A program made the position numbers and the translations under genes. Below, piece after piece: positions 25,490 through 35,050 of a stretch of 64,000 bases of DNA (the stretch's first letter is position 1; every line of letters begins with the position of its first letter). Under the pieces are notes generated by a model that was not told the origin of the DNA, did no database searches, and saw nothing but the letters and a program-made list of their open reading frames with translations. This DNA comes from Saccharopolyspora rhizosphaerae (GTDB taxonomy: Bacteria; Actinomycetota; Actinomycetes; Mycobacteriales; Pseudonocardiaceae). The DNA lies in NCBI RefSeq assembly GCF_003931915.1, contig NZ_RSAA01000010.1, forward strand, positions 152,753 through 216,752, read 5' to 3'.

Positions 25490-25519
25490 TTGCCAACTCA
25501 CTATATCGATAGATACTTT
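25490..25519 (+). promoter_or_regulatory. vanA promoter overlapping a VanR-like operator
   Basis: TTGCCA (25490-25495) and TACTTT (25514-25519) are spaced by 18 bases. The spacer and -10 are covered by AACTCACTAT-N4-ATAGATACTT (25495-25518), an imperfect dyad that resembles the corynebacterial VanR site as I recall it (AACTAACTAA-N4-TTAGGTATTT). Binding there would block RNA polymerase. Confidence 0.6.
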
Positions 25520-25562
25520 GTGGCTCACGCTACACGTACCTCTCTCCATAGGGAGTTGGCCA

Positions 25563-26696
25563 ATGACGCTCACCCCTCCTGCACCGACGGCCGCCGCAGC
25601 GCCCACCAAGGCAGCGGCGAAGATCTTCAACCACCCCCGCAACGCCTGGTACGTCGCTGCTTGGGACCACGAGGTCACCGGGAAGCAGCCGCTGGCGCGC
25701 ACCGTCGCGGGCGTCCCGCTCGCGCTGTGGCGCAATGCCGAGGGACGCGCCGTCGCGCTGGCCGACGCCTGCTGGCACCGGCTGGCACCGCTGTCGCAAG
25801 GCAAGGTCATCGGCAACGAGCTGCAGTGCCCGTACCACGGCCTGCGCTACAACTCGACCGGTCGGTGCACCGCCATGCCCGCTCAGGAAACGATCAACCC
25901 GAGCGCGCTCGTCCCCTCCTACCCCGTCGTCGAGCGCTACCGCTACGTCTGGGTGTGGGTGGGCGACCCGGACCTCGCCGATCCGGCGACCGTCCCCGAC
26001 ATGCACCAGGTGGACGACCCGGGCTGGGCCGGGGACGGCGAGACCATCCACGCCGATTGCAACTACCAGCTGGTCCTCGACAACCTGATGGACCTCACGC
26101 ACGAGGAGTTCGTGCACTCCTCGAGCATCGGCCAGGAGGAGCTCTCCGAGTCCGAGTTCGACGTGAGCCACGAGGGCGATGCGGTCACGGTGACCCGCTG
26201 GATGCGCGGCATCGACGCCCCGCCGTTCTGGTTGAAGAACATGCGCGACAAGTTCCCCGGTTTCGAGGGCAAGGTCGACCGCTGGCAGATCATCGAGTTC
26301 CAGGCACCGTCCACGATCTGCATCGACGTCGGTGTCGCCAAGGCGGGGACCGGCGCGCCCGAGGGAGACCGCAGCCAGGGCGTCAACGGGTACGTGATGA
26401 ACACGATCACGCCCGAGACCGACCGCACCTGCCACTACTTCTGGGCGTTCATGCGCAACTACCGCCTGGACAGCCAGACCATCACCACCCAGCTGCGCCA
26501 GGGCGTGCACGGCGTCTTCGGCGAGGACGAGGACATGCTGCGCGCCCAGCAACGCGCCATCGACGCCAACCCGGAGCACGAGTTCTACAGCCTCAACATC
26601 GACGCGGGCGGCATGTGGGTGCGCCAGATCCTGGAGCGGATGCTGGCGGCCGAAGGACGGCCGTCGGCGGCGCCGGCCGTGGGGCGGGGTGCCTGA
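25563..26696 (+). CDS. vanA: Vanillate O-demethylase, oxygenase subunit
   Basis: A 377-residue Rieske non-heme iron oxygenase; the ATG at 25563 follows GGGAG. The Rieske [2Fe-2S] ligands are in DACWHRLAPL and LQCPYHGLRY (about residues 68-95). The mononuclear iron site is in DNLMDLTHEEFVHSSSIG (about 175-190). With VanB it converts vanillate to protocatechuate, removing the methyl as formaldehyde. Its TGA overlaps the vanB ATG by one base. A related aromatic methyl ether is a possible alternative substrate. Confidence 0.9.
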   Translation: MTLTPPAPTAAAAPTKAAAKIFNHPRNAWYVAAWDHEVTGKQPLARTVAGVPLALWRNAEGRAVALADACWHRLAPLSQGKVIGNELQCPYHGLRYNSTGRCTAMPAQETINPSALVPSYPVVERYRYVWVWVGDPDLADPATVPDMHQVDDPGWAGDGETIHADCNYQLVLDNLMDLTHEEFVHSSSIGQEELSESEFDVSHEGDAVTVTRWMRGIDAPPFWLKNMRDKFPGFEGKVDRWQIIEFQAPSTICIDVGVAKAGTGAPEGDRSQGVNGYVMNTITPETDRTCHYFWAFMRNYRLDSQTITTQLRQGVHGVFGEDEDMLRAQQRAIDANPEHEFYSLNIDAGGMWVRQILERMLAAEGRPSAAPAVGRGA

Positions 26697-27697
26697 TGGC
26701 GGCCCGTTCCCAGGCCCGCTGGCAGCGCGGTCACGTCGTCGAGGCGGAACTCGTTGCCGAGGGCGTCCGCCGGATCGTGCTGGAGGTCGAGCACCCCGAA
26801 CACGCCGCGCCCGGAACGCACGTCGACGTCGCCCTGACCGCCCAGGGGAGGCAGCAGACCCGTTCCTACTCCGTCGTCCGGTCCGAGGGCGGTGGTCGTC
26901 GGCTCACGCTCAGCGTGCAGCTCTCCCCCGCTTCGCGGGGTGGTTCGCAGGCCATGCACGCGCTGGCCGTCGGTGATGAGCTCACCGTGACGGGTCCGGT
27001 GCAGAGCTTCCCGCTCGCGGTCGGTGCCGGCCGCTACGTCCTGGTCGCCGGCGGCATCGGCGTCACAGCGCTGGTCGCGATGGCGTCGGCCCTGCGCCGC
27101 CGCGGCGCCGACTACGAGCTGGTGCTCCTCGGCCGCAGTCGTCGGGTCATGGCCTACCTCGACGAGCTCAGCGCCGAGCACGGCGACCGGGTCCGGGTGC
27201 ACGTCGACGACGAGGGCACGCCGCTCTCGGTACCGGACCTGGTCGGCGAGATCGCCGCGGGATCGAACGCGGCCACGACCGAGCTCTACATGTGCGGCCC
27301 GATCGGGCTCATGGACGCGATCAGGTCGAGCTGGACCGACCACGCACTGCCGCCGACCAACCTGCGGTTCGAAACCTTCGGGTCCAGTGGCCGGTTCGGC
27401 GCCGAGGAGTTCCTCGTGCGCCTCCCCCAGCTCGACCGGGACGTCGCCGTCGCACCCGACACCTCGATCCTGGACGCCTTGAACGCGGCCGGTGTCGAAA
27501 CGCTCTCGGACTGCCGCAAAGGCGAGTGCGGGCTCTGCCTGGCCAAGATCGTCGAGGTCGACGGCACCCTCGACCACCGCGACGTCTTCCTCAGCGAAGC
27601 GCAGAAGCAGCGCTGCACCAACCTGTGCCTCTGCGTGTCCCGCGCGGTGGCCGGCGACAGCGGCGACCGCGCTACCGTCACACTCCACCTCACCTGA
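26696..27697 (+). CDS. vanB: Vanillate O-demethylase, reductase subunit
   Basis: A 333-residue oxidoreductase with FMN-binding N-terminal barrel (QTRSYSVVRSEGGGR), NAD(H)-binding domain (YVLVAGGIGVTALVAMASAL and LYMCGPIGLMDAI) and a C-terminal plant-type [2Fe-2S] domain with SDCRKGECGLCLAKI and a later NLCLC. It passes electrons from NADH to VanA. The start codon overlaps the vanA stop (TGATG), so translation is coupled. Confidence 0.92.
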   Translation: MAARSQARWQRGHVVEAELVAEGVRRIVLEVEHPEHAAPGTHVDVALTAQGRQQTRSYSVVRSEGGGRRLTLSVQLSPASRGGSQAMHALAVGDELTVTGPVQSFPLAVGAGRYVLVAGGIGVTALVAMASALRRRGADYELVLLGRSRRVMAYLDELSAEHGDRVRVHVDDEGTPLSVPDLVGEIAAGSNAATTELYMCGPIGLMDAIRSSWTDHALPPTNLRFETFGSSGRFGAEEFLVRLPQLDRDVAVAPDTSILDALNAAGVETLSDCRKGECGLCLAKIVEVDGTLDHRDVFLSEAQKQRCTNLCLCVSRAVAGDSGDRATVTLHLT

Positions 27698-27732
27698 TCC
27701 GGTCCTCCGGGGCCCTCACCTCTGGACAGCTC

Positions 27733-29067
27733 ATGACCCTCACGGCACGCATCGGCGCGGCGCCCATGTCCGGCTACCAATGGCTGATCGTCGCGCTCTG
27801 CACCTTCATGAACTGCCTCGACGGCTTCGACGTCATGGCAGTCGCCTTCACCGGCCCCTCGGTGACCGAGGAGTTCGGTCTCAACGGCTCCCAGTTCGGC
27901 CTGCTCGTCTCGGTCGGCCTGATCGGCATGGCCCTCGGCTCGATGCTGCTCGCCCCCTTCGCCGACCTGATCGGGCGTCGCCCGCTGATCCTGATCAGCC
28001 TCGCCCTGGGCACCATCGGCATGTTCGGCGCCGCGATGGCTCCCTCGGTGCTGGTGATGGGCGTCTTCCGGCTCGTGACCGGCATCGGCGTGGGCGGAAT
28101 CCTGGCCAGCACCAACGTGATCGCCAGCGAGTTCTCGAACACGAAGAACCGCGGTCTCGCCATCGGCATCTACACCGCCGGGTACGGCATCGGCGCGACC
28201 CTGGCGAGCCTCGTCGCGAAGACCACGGTGGCCGGTGACTGGCGGATCGTCTTCTACGCAGGCGGTTTCGGCACGCTCGTCGCCTTGGTCGTCATCGCCG
28301 TGCTGCTGCCCGAGTCGGTCGCCTTCCTCGAGCAGCGGCGTCCGCGAGGCGCACTGGAGCGCATCAACCGGACGCTGGCGCGCATGGGGATGGACTCGGC
28401 GAGCACCTCCGACCTCGACGCGTCGCGCGCCGCCCGGGAGGAAGCGGGGCAGGCGGAATCGGGGTGGCTCAAGCGGTTGCTGGCCCCCACGGTCCTGCTC
28501 TGGATCGTGTTCATCACGATCATGTTCGGCTTCTACTTCGTCAACAGCTGGACCCCGACCCTCCTCGCCGAGGAAGGGCTGTCCAAGAGCGCTGCGGTCA
28601 CCGCCGGCATGGCGATCTCGATCGGCGGCACCGTCGGCTCCGTGCTCTACGGCCTGGCCGCGCGGTTCCGCCCGCCGCGTGTCGTGCTGATCGGGTTCTC
28701 GCTGCTGTCAGCCGCGATGATGGTCGTGTTCATCCTGAGCACCTCGGTCCTGTGGCTCGGCTTCGGGATCGGCGTCATCGTCGGCGCGTTGATCAACGGT
28801 TGCATCGCCGGCGCGTACACCGTCGGGCCGCCGCTGTACCCGTCGAACGTCCGCAGCGTGGGCATGGGCTGGGCGCTGGGCATGGGCCGCATCGGCGCCA
28901 TCCTCTCCCCGACCATCGCAGGGCTGCTCAAGGACGCGGGCGCGTCGGCGACCCAGCTCTACGTCGGTGCGGCCGTCGTCGTCGCGCTGTGCTCGGTCGC
29001 CCTGGTCGCGCTGCGCCGCCACGACCCGGAGTCCGCTCCGGCGGCGAAGGCGCCAGCCGCGGTCTGA
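27733..29067 (+). CDS. vanK: MFS transporter, aromatic acid:H+ symporter type (VanK/PcaK-like)
   Basis: A 444-residue protein with twelve hydrophobic helices. The N-terminal helix reads CTFMNCLDGFDVMAVAFTGP with the Asp pair found in aromatic acid:H+ symporters, and loop 2-3 has the MFS motif FADLIGRRPLILIS. It lies 35 bases after vanB in the order vanA-vanB-vanK known from Corynebacterium, so vanillate or protocatechuate uptake is likely. A hairpin overlaps its stop codon. Confidence 0.88.
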   Translation: MTLTARIGAAPMSGYQWLIVALCTFMNCLDGFDVMAVAFTGPSVTEEFGLNGSQFGLLVSVGLIGMALGSMLLAPFADLIGRRPLILISLALGTIGMFGAAMAPSVLVMGVFRLVTGIGVGGILASTNVIASEFSNTKNRGLAIGIYTAGYGIGATLASLVAKTTVAGDWRIVFYAGGFGTLVALVVIAVLLPESVAFLEQRRPRGALERINRTLARMGMDSASTSDLDASRAAREEAGQAESGWLKRLLAPTVLLWIVFITIMFGFYFVNSWTPTLLAEEGLSKSAAVTAGMAISIGGTVGSVLYGLAARFRPPRVVLIGFSLLSAAMMVVFILSTSVLWLGFGIGVIVGALINGCIAGAYTVGPPLYPSNVRSVGMGWALGMGRIGAILSPTIAGLLKDAGASATQLYVGAAVVVALCSVALVALRRHDPESAPAAKAPAAV

Positions 29068-29075
29068 GACCGCGG
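29057..29075 (+). terminator. Hairpin at the end of the van unit
   Basis: CCGCGGTCT (29057-29065) and AGACCGCGG (29067-29075) form an inverted repeat around the vanK stop codon; a loop of five bases would leave a 7-base stem. No T-run. Confidence 0.5.
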
Positions 29076-29204
29076 GGAACACCGGACCGCTCGCACAACC
29101 GGTCGAGGCCGACAGGCCGTTCCGGGTTCGCACCGCCCTCGCAGGCGGCGGTGCGGGCCCGGAGTCACCGGGCACGCTCAGGTTGCTCAGCGCAAGCTGG
29201 GCCG

Positions 29205-30158
29205 GTGACGGTGCTGCGCCCACCGGTCACGGTGACCGTGGCCGGCTCGACCCGTGACCTGCCTGTCGACCCGGGCCGCTGGGCCTACGAGCCGAAGCTC
29301 GACGGCTACCGCGTGGTCGGCTTCGCCGCACGGCGGCTGCTGCAGACCCGGCAGGGCAACACCGCGCTGACCAGCCGGTTCCCCGAGGTCGTCGCAGATC
29401 TCGCCACGCTCGGCGATGTCGTGGTGGACGGCGAGCTCGTCGCCTGGCGCCACGGACGCCTCGACTTCTCCGCGCTGCAGGCCGGTCCAGCGAGGCGGGA
29501 ACGCGACCGGATCACCGCGGTCCTCATGGCCTTCGACCTGCTCGCCGCCGACGAGCGGGACCTGCGTGGCAAGCCCCACCTCGAACGCCGGGGCGTCCTC
29601 GAGGACCTCCTCACCCGCCCGTTGCCGCACGTGCAGCTCGTCGAGCAGACCCTCGACCCGCAGGCCGCCCGGGAGTGGCTGAGCTTGGACTGGGGCGTGA
29701 CCGGTGTCGAGGGCGTCATGGCCAAGCCCGTCACCAGCCGCTACGCACCCGGCCAGCGCAGCGGCTGGCTCAAGGTCCGCACCACCCGCACCGTCGAAGC
29801 GGTGGTGCTCGGAGTGACCTCACCTGACGCGCTCGTCCTCGGCTCACCGGATCTCAGCAGGGGGTGGTGGGTGACCGGACTGTCGCTGCCCGTGCCGCCG
29901 GGCCTTCGCGCCGAGCTCGCTGCGCGGCTGCGGCTCGACGAAGCCCGCCTCGACCCCGTCCACCTGCCCGGGACGGTCGGCGGTTTCTCCGGTGACGAGA
30001 CCGTCTACCAAGCCGTGCATCCGGACACGGTGGTCGAAGTCGAGGCCGACACCGCGGCGGAACACGGCCGCTTCCGACACCGACTCCGCGTCGTGCGCAT
30101 CCGCGCCGACCTCACCCCCGCTGACCTGCCACCCGCGCACACGCCCGGCAGGCGGTGA
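29205..30158 (+). CDS. ATP-dependent DNA ligase
   Basis: A 317-residue protein. Motif I, with the lysine that is adenylated, is EPKLDGYR at about residue 30. Motif III-like DVVVDGELVAW, motif IV EGVMAKPV and motif V WLKVRT follow; the C-terminal OB domain (about 200-300) is short. It resembles the small actinobacterial LigC-type ligases used in repair. It is not fused to a polymerase or nuclease domain as in LigD, and no Ku gene is near. The GTG at 29205 has only a weak ribosome site; GTG 29211 is an alternative. Confidence 0.85.
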   Translation: MTVLRPPVTVTVAGSTRDLPVDPGRWAYEPKLDGYRVVGFAARRLLQTRQGNTALTSRFPEVVADLATLGDVVVDGELVAWRHGRLDFSALQAGPARRERDRITAVLMAFDLLAADERDLRGKPHLERRGVLEDLLTRPLPHVQLVEQTLDPQAAREWLSLDWGVTGVEGVMAKPVTSRYAPGQRSGWLKVRTTRTVEAVVLGVTSPDALVLGSPDLSRGWWVTGLSLPVPPGLRAELAARLRLDEARLDPVHLPGTVGGFSGDETVYQAVHPDTVVEVEADTAAEHGRFRHRLRVVRIRADLTPADLPPAHTPGRR

Positions 30159-30184
30159 ACGTCACGGCGCTGCCCGGTGGAGCA

Positions 30185-30215
30185 AGCGGACCCCGTGGAG
30201 TCCACCACGTCCGCT
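30185..30215. terminator. Possible bidirectional hairpin between ligase and ketosynthase genes
   Basis: AGCGGAC (30185-30191) pairs with GTCCGCT (30209-30215), with an inner GTGGA/TCCAC pair, between two convergent genes. Confidence 0.4.
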
Positions 30216-30289
30216 GGCCCACCCCCAAACGCCTCTCCCGCCTCGCCGTCTGGTCCTGCCAGACCAGCTCGTACCCGTGCCCCGGGTGG

Positions 30290-31450
30290 CTAGGCCGGGG
30301 GTGCGAGCACGACCGCGGAGTTGTGGCCGCCCATGCCGAGCGAGGACTTCAGGGTGAGACCGTCGGCGGGGGCGGTGGGACCGTCCATCAGCCGCGGGTG
30401 TGCGGGTGCCACCTGAGGCGGAGCCGGGAGGAACCCGCGGTCGTAGCCCAGGGCGGTCGCAGTGATCTCCACCGCCGAGGCCGCGGCCATGCAGTGGCCC
30501 ACGAGAGGTTTGACCGAGTAGAGCTCGGCTTCGGCTGGCAGCAGCGCATCGGCCACGGCGGCTTCGGCGCGGTCGCACTGCCGGGTGCCCGGGCCGTGTG
30601 CGTTGAGGTAGCGCACCTGCGAGGGCTGCGCCCCGGCGTTGGTCAGCGCTTCGGAGAAGCACCGCTCCAGTTCGCCCAGCCCCGGGTCCACCGAGGTGAC
30701 GTGGTGGGCATCGTGCGACATCGCGCCGCCGAGCACCCGCACGTACGGGTTCGGCGACCGGTTCGACAGCACCATGCCGATCGACGCCTCGCCCATGATG
30801 AAGCCCCGGCTGCCCTCCTGGAACGGCCTGCACGCCTGCAGCGGCTCGGCGTCGGTGACCGCCACCCCGAGCCGGTTGAAGTGCAGCACGGTCTCGGGCG
30901 CGGAGGAGAGGTCGGTGGCCAGCAGGATCACGTCGTCCACCACGCCGCTGTCCAACCAGGCCTTCGCGATGATCAAACCTGCGTTGCCGGAGGCGCACGT
31001 CGTGGAGATGTTCATCGCCGGGCCGTGGAAGCCGAACTCCTGCATGAACGTCGAGATGGGGGTCGAGGGCATCAGGGCCAAGTAGTCGCGGACCGACACG
31101 TCCGCGTCCTGCACGCCGTAGAAGTCCCGCCACAGATCCACATCGCCGAGCACGGCGGCGTGCAGCAGCCCTACCCGCCGACCGGGTTCCCAACCCCGAC
31201 GTTCGGCGTCGGTGATCGCCTCGCGGCCGGCGGCCCGCATGGCCCTGGCGAAGCGGCTCGGCCCGTCCAACTCGTCACCGCCGTCCGGAACGGTCGCCAC
31301 CCACGCCGCTTGGTCCCGCTCGGGGCCGTGCCCCTCGGTCGGTCGGGCAGCCACCCGGCCGGTGGCCAAGCCCTCCCAGAGGGGTTCGCGGCCCCAGCCG
31401 TAGCCGCTCACCGCTCCGATTCCGCTGATTCCACAGCGCTGGTCGACCAT
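30290..31450 (-). CDS. Stand-alone beta-ketoacyl synthase
   Basis: A 386-residue thiolase-fold enzyme. The Cys-His-His triad is complete: nucleophile in NISTTCASGNAGL, first His in LNAHGPGT and second His in KPLVGHCMAAA. It would condense acyl and malonyl units on a carrier protein, or act as a chain-length factor-like or transfer enzyme. No carrier protein, malonyltransferase or ketoreductase is near, so its pathway is unknown. It has the usual gate motif GMGGHNSAVVL at the C-terminus. Confidence 0.88.
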   Translation of the reverse strand: MVDQRCGISGIGAVSGYGWGREPLWEGLATGRVAARPTEGHGPERDQAAWVATVPDGGDELDGPSRFARAMRAAGREAITDAERRGWEPGRRVGLLHAAVLGDVDLWRDFYGVQDADVSVRDYLALMPSTPISTFMQEFGFHGPAMNISTTCASGNAGLIIAKAWLDSGVVDDVILLATDLSSAPETVLHFNRLGVAVTDAEPLQACRPFQEGSRGFIMGEASIGMVLSNRSPNPYVRVLGGAMSHDAHHVTSVDPGLGELERCFSEALTNAGAQPSQVRYLNAHGPGTRQCDRAEAAVADALLPAEAELYSVKPLVGHCMAAASAVEITATALGYDRGFLPAPPQVAPAHPRLMDGPTAPADGLTLKSSLGMGGHNSAVVLAPPA

Positions 31451-31871
31451 GTCTCATCTCCCGAGTTGTGATCAATCGATCCGTGCATCACGCGCAGGCA
31501 GGTGTGGCAACGCCGGGAGCCGCCACTTCACGCTCAGTTCGAGCTACCGCCACAGCCGTGGGGCGAGACGGACTGCAGTGCTCGCCGCACGGACCAGAGG
31601 TGGGTCCCGGCACCTCGTCAGCGTGGGGAACGATCCACCGAGATCACTACTAGCTGTGTTCGCTCTCTCGTGCTCTAACACACGTCTGTATGAAGATCAA
31701 TCCAAGGGAAGGCGCTACTCCGCTACATTCCGCGTCGGCTGTGCGGCTGACCTGTCACGATCGTGCGGGCGGCGCCCTGGGAGACCGGGTCGTCGCCCCT
31801 CTTCCTCGCGCGGTTGTCTGGCCAGCGCGTACGGGAACCCTCGGTACGATCGGGAGCGTTGCTGGCAGGCG
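31451..31871. other. Intergenic region between ketosynthase and c-di-GMP enzyme genes
   Basis: Divergent genes leave about 420 bases. A -10-like TACGAT occurs near 31844. The plus-strand frame is open throughout, but it looks coding only after about 31870. Confidence 0.4.
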
Positions 31872-34739
31872 GTGGAAGCGGACCGCACTGATCGGGTCAG
31901 GTGCCGCGTAAGGCTGAAGCGGGCGAAGCAGGCTGCTGATCGGCTGATCGAGGACTTCTCATCGGAGCGACGGCACTTCATTGGACGGCTCATGGAGATT
32001 GACCCTGGTGGCGGGTTGCCGGGCGGTTCTGATCTCGACCGGGAGCTCCTCGAGGTGGCGTTGTCCGCGCAAGACGCGGTCAGCTGGACGTACGACTTCG
32101 TTGAGGAGCAGATCACCTGGACGAAGGGGATGGACGTGCTCCTCGGCCTGCCCAGGGCCGGTGAGGAGGAGATCAGGGCTCGGTTGGTCGAGCTCCTCGC
32201 GCCGTGGACAGTGGCAGCGCGGACGGCCGGGCAGGGCCAGGACCTCGATCTGGAGCAGTCGGTGGTCACCGCGGAGGGGCAGACGCGGGTGCTCCACTTC
32301 CACGCCCGCCTGGTCGGCGGCCAGCGCCCCGGAGGTCTGGTCGGGCTTGCCCGCGACGTGACCGCTCTGCACCACGACCGGCAGGCGCTGACCGATCTCG
32401 CCGGCCGGTACCGGCTGCTCGTCGATCTCAGCCCTGAGGCGATCTGCGTCCACCAGGACGGGATCATCAGGTACGCCAACCCGGCCATGGGTGCCGTCCT
32501 CGGCGTCGAGTCCAGCGAGCAGCTCATGGGGCGCCGGCTGGTCGATTTCGTCGCTCCGGACTCGATCCCGCCGATGCGCGAGCGGCTCCGGGAACTGGAG
32601 ACCGAGGGTGCGGTCGCCCCTCGGGCACGGGCCGAGCTGCTGCGCGTCGACGGCACCCCGGTTCCGGTGGAGCTGGTGGCGGTGCACACCACCTGGGAGG
32701 GCCGCCCAGCGGTGCAGGTCATCGGACGCGACATCACCACCGAACAAGCGGCCGAGGCCGCGCTGCGCTACCAGGCCGCGCTGGTGGATCACGTCAACAA
32801 CCCGATCATCGCCCTCGACCGGGAGGGCGTGGTCACCAGCTGGAACCCCGCCGCGGAAGCCGTCTACGGCCTGCCCGCCGACCAGGCGCTGGGTCGGCCG
32901 GTCACCGAGCTGGTCGGCGCACCCCTGCAGCCCGAGGACGTGCTCGCCGCCGGCGGCCGCGTCGAAGCGCGGCACCGGCGCAGCGACGGCACCGCCCTCG
33001 TGATCCGCTTCTCGGTCGCGAAGATGGACTCCGGGTACGTGCTGGTGTGCGCCGACGAAACCGCGCGACGGCGAGCCGAGCAGGACTTCGCCACCGTGGT
33101 CGACGCGCTCGACGAGGGCATCCTCGTGGTCGCCCCCACCGGTCTGTTCGTCTCGGCCAACCCCGCCGCTGAGCGGATCCTGGGCGTGCCCCGCTCAACC
33201 CTCCTCGGCACGGCGCCCGAGAGCTGGTCGGTGTTCGACGAGTCCGGGCAGCCGCTTCCCGCAGAGGCCCACCCCCTGGCCTCGACCCAGCGCAGCGGGG
33301 TGTCGCAGACCGCACGGGTGGTCCGGCTCGAACGGCCCGACGGGCGCAGCGTGTGGCTGTCGGTGACCACCCGCCTGTTGGGCCCGCAGGACCGGCCACC
33401 CCAAGCGGTGGTCGCCTCGTTCACCGACATCACCGACAAGCGCGCCGCCCAGGAGCGCTTGGAGCACGCGGCCACCCACGACCCGCTGACCGGGCTCGCC
33501 AACCGCACACTGGTGCTGCGCTGCGTCGGGCGCCTGCGGCACCCCACGCGCCCGCTTGCGCTGCTGTTCCTCGACCTGGACAACTTCAAGCGCATCAACG
33601 ATTCCCTCGGCCACGTCGTCGGCGACGAGGTGCTGCACACCATCGGGCAACGCCTGGTGCAGGCCACCCGGGACGAGGCGTTGGTCGGCCGCCTCGGCGG
33701 GGACGAATTCGTCGTGCTCACCCACCACGAGAACACCCGCACCCTCGGCGAACTCAGCGAGCGCCTGCTGCGCGCTCTCGCCGAGCCGATCCACGCGCAG
33801 GGCAGGCAGCTGCACCTCCAAGCCAGCATCGGGATCGTGCTCTCCCGACCCGGCGACCCCCGCGCCGGCCAAGACCTCCTGCGCGATGCCGACGTCGCCA
33901 TGTACCGAGCCAAAGCACAAGGCGGGGGTCGCTGCGCGTTCTTCGACGTCGAGCTCCGCGAGCGCGTGCAGCGGCACATGGTCCTGGAGCAGGACCTGCA
34001 CCACTCCGTGGAACAAGACCAGCTCTGGGTGGCGTACCAGCCCATCTTCGACCTGCGCACCGAGCGCACGGTTGCCGTGGAAGGCCTGTTGCGATGGCGG
34101 CATCCGTTGCACGGCACCGTCTCGCCGGGGGAGTTCATCCCGCTGGCCGAGGAAAGCGACCTGATCAACTCCATCGGAGCGCACATGCTGCGCACCGCCA
34201 CCCGCCAACTCGCCGCCGCACGCCAGCGCCACCGGCTCGACCTGCGACTGAACGCGAACCTCTCCCCGCGCCAGCTCGAGGACCCCGGTCTGCGGACCAT
34301 CGTCCAGCAGGCCCTCGCGGAGGCCGGGTTGCCCGCCCACGCCCTGTGCCTGGAGGTCACCGAGAGCGCGATCATGCGCGACCCCTCGGCAGCAACACCC
34401 GTGCTCCACTCCCTGCGCGAGCTGGGCGTGTCACTGGCCATCGACGACTTCGGCACCGGGCACTCCTCGCTGGCCCAGCTGCGGCGACTCCCCTTCGACA
34501 GCCTCAAGATCGACCGGTCGTTCGTCACCGACCTCGCCGACTCCGACGGGCTCGACGTCCTCGTCACCAGCATCATCGCCATGGCCCACGCCCTCGGCCT
34601 CACCGTCGTCGCCGAAGGTGTCGAAACAGCCCACCAACTCGACCTCCTCCGCGACCTCGGCAGCGACCACGCACAGGGCTACTACCTCGGCAAACCCACC
34701 CCACTCGAAGAACTCCTCCCGGCACACACCTCTCGCTAG
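31872..34739 (+). CDS. PAS-GGDEF-EAL protein (c-di-GMP turnover)
   Basis: About 955 residues from a GTG at 31872; an ATG at 31992 would remove an N-terminal coiled-coil-like helix (RLKRAKQAADRLIEDFSSER). Several PAS domains follow, for example LLVDLSPEAICVHQDGIIRY and VDHVNNPIIALDREGVVTSW. The GGDEF domain (about 535-690) has an intact LGGDEF motif. The EAL domain (about 705-950) reads EGL in place of EAL but keeps NLSPRQL, IDDFGTGHSSLAQL and KIDRSF, so phosphodiesterase activity is plausible. It is soluble and may switch between making and degrading c-di-GMP. Confidence 0.9.
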   Translation: MEADRTDRVRCRVRLKRAKQAADRLIEDFSSERRHFIGRLMEIDPGGGLPGGSDLDRELLEVALSAQDAVSWTYDFVEEQITWTKGMDVLLGLPRAGEEEIRARLVELLAPWTVAARTAGQGQDLDLEQSVVTAEGQTRVLHFHARLVGGQRPGGLVGLARDVTALHHDRQALTDLAGRYRLLVDLSPEAICVHQDGIIRYANPAMGAVLGVESSEQLMGRRLVDFVAPDSIPPMRERLRELETEGAVAPRARAELLRVDGTPVPVELVAVHTTWEGRPAVQVIGRDITTEQAAEAALRYQAALVDHVNNPIIALDREGVVTSWNPAAEAVYGLPADQALGRPVTELVGAPLQPEDVLAAGGRVEARHRRSDGTALVIRFSVAKMDSGYVLVCADETARRRAEQDFATVVDALDEGILVVAPTGLFVSANPAAERILGVPRSTLLGTAPESWSVFDESGQPLPAEAHPLASTQRSGVSQTARVVRLERPDGRSVWLSVTTRLLGPQDRPPQAVVASFTDITDKRAAQERLEHAATHDPLTGLANRTLVLRCVGRLRHPTRPLALLFLDLDNFKRINDSLGHVVGDEVLHTIGQRLVQATRDEALVGRLGGDEFVVLTHHENTRTLGELSERLLRALAEPIHAQGRQLHLQASIGIVLSRPGDPRAGQDLLRDADVAMYRAKAQGGGRCAFFDVELRERVQRHMVLEQDLHHSVEQDQLWVAYQPIFDLRTERTVAVEGLLRWRHPLHGTVSPGEFIPLAEESDLINSIGAHMLRTATRQLAAARQRHRLDLRLNANLSPRQLEDPGLRTIVQQALAEAGLPAHALCLEVTESAIMRDPSAATPVLHSLRELGVSLAIDDFGTGHSSLAQLRRLPFDSLKIDRSFVTDLADSDGLDVLVTSIIAMAHALGLTVVAEGVETAHQLDLLRDLGSDHAQGYYLGKPTPLEELLPAHTSR

Positions 34740-35012
34740 GGCCGCTCCGGGAGACGCCGACGCGGTGTCGCTTCTCGGCGCGTTCCTCACGGTTTCCTCG
34801 CGGGTGGCCGTGATGATGGGTGTTGGTGCGGTCGTTCGACGACAGTGCCCGTTCAGATCCGCCCGGGGTTCGGCACCTCGCTCGCCGTGCGTGACGCCGC
34901 TCTGGGTGATCACACAGCCGAGCAGGCGAAGGGTCGTCGAGCAGCATCCGATGCGCACGCGGGCGGTAACTTGCCTTCGCAGCGTGAACCTCGGACACGA
35001 CGCCGCCAGGGA
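34740..35012. other. Intergenic stretch between convergent genes
   Basis: No gene supported between the EAL protein gene and the terminator of the Lcp-like gene. Confidence 0.4.
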
Positions 35013-35040
35013 GCGCTGTCCGGGCGAACCCGGACAGCGC
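35013..35040 (-). terminator. Terminator hairpin of the Lcp-like oxygenase gene
   Basis: A perfect 12-base stem (GCGCTGTCCGGG with CCCGGACAGCGC) with a CGAA loop, ending 11 bases beyond the stop of the minus-strand gene. No T-run, as is common in actinobacteria; it could act on both strands. Confidence 0.75.
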
Positions 35041-35050
35041 AGTCGAGGTC

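Noticed and set aside
31449..31871. Further N-terminal extension of the PAS-GGDEF-EAL protein
   Set aside because: The frame is open but the translated sequence is Arg/Ser-rich, has no domain and includes the likely promoter region.
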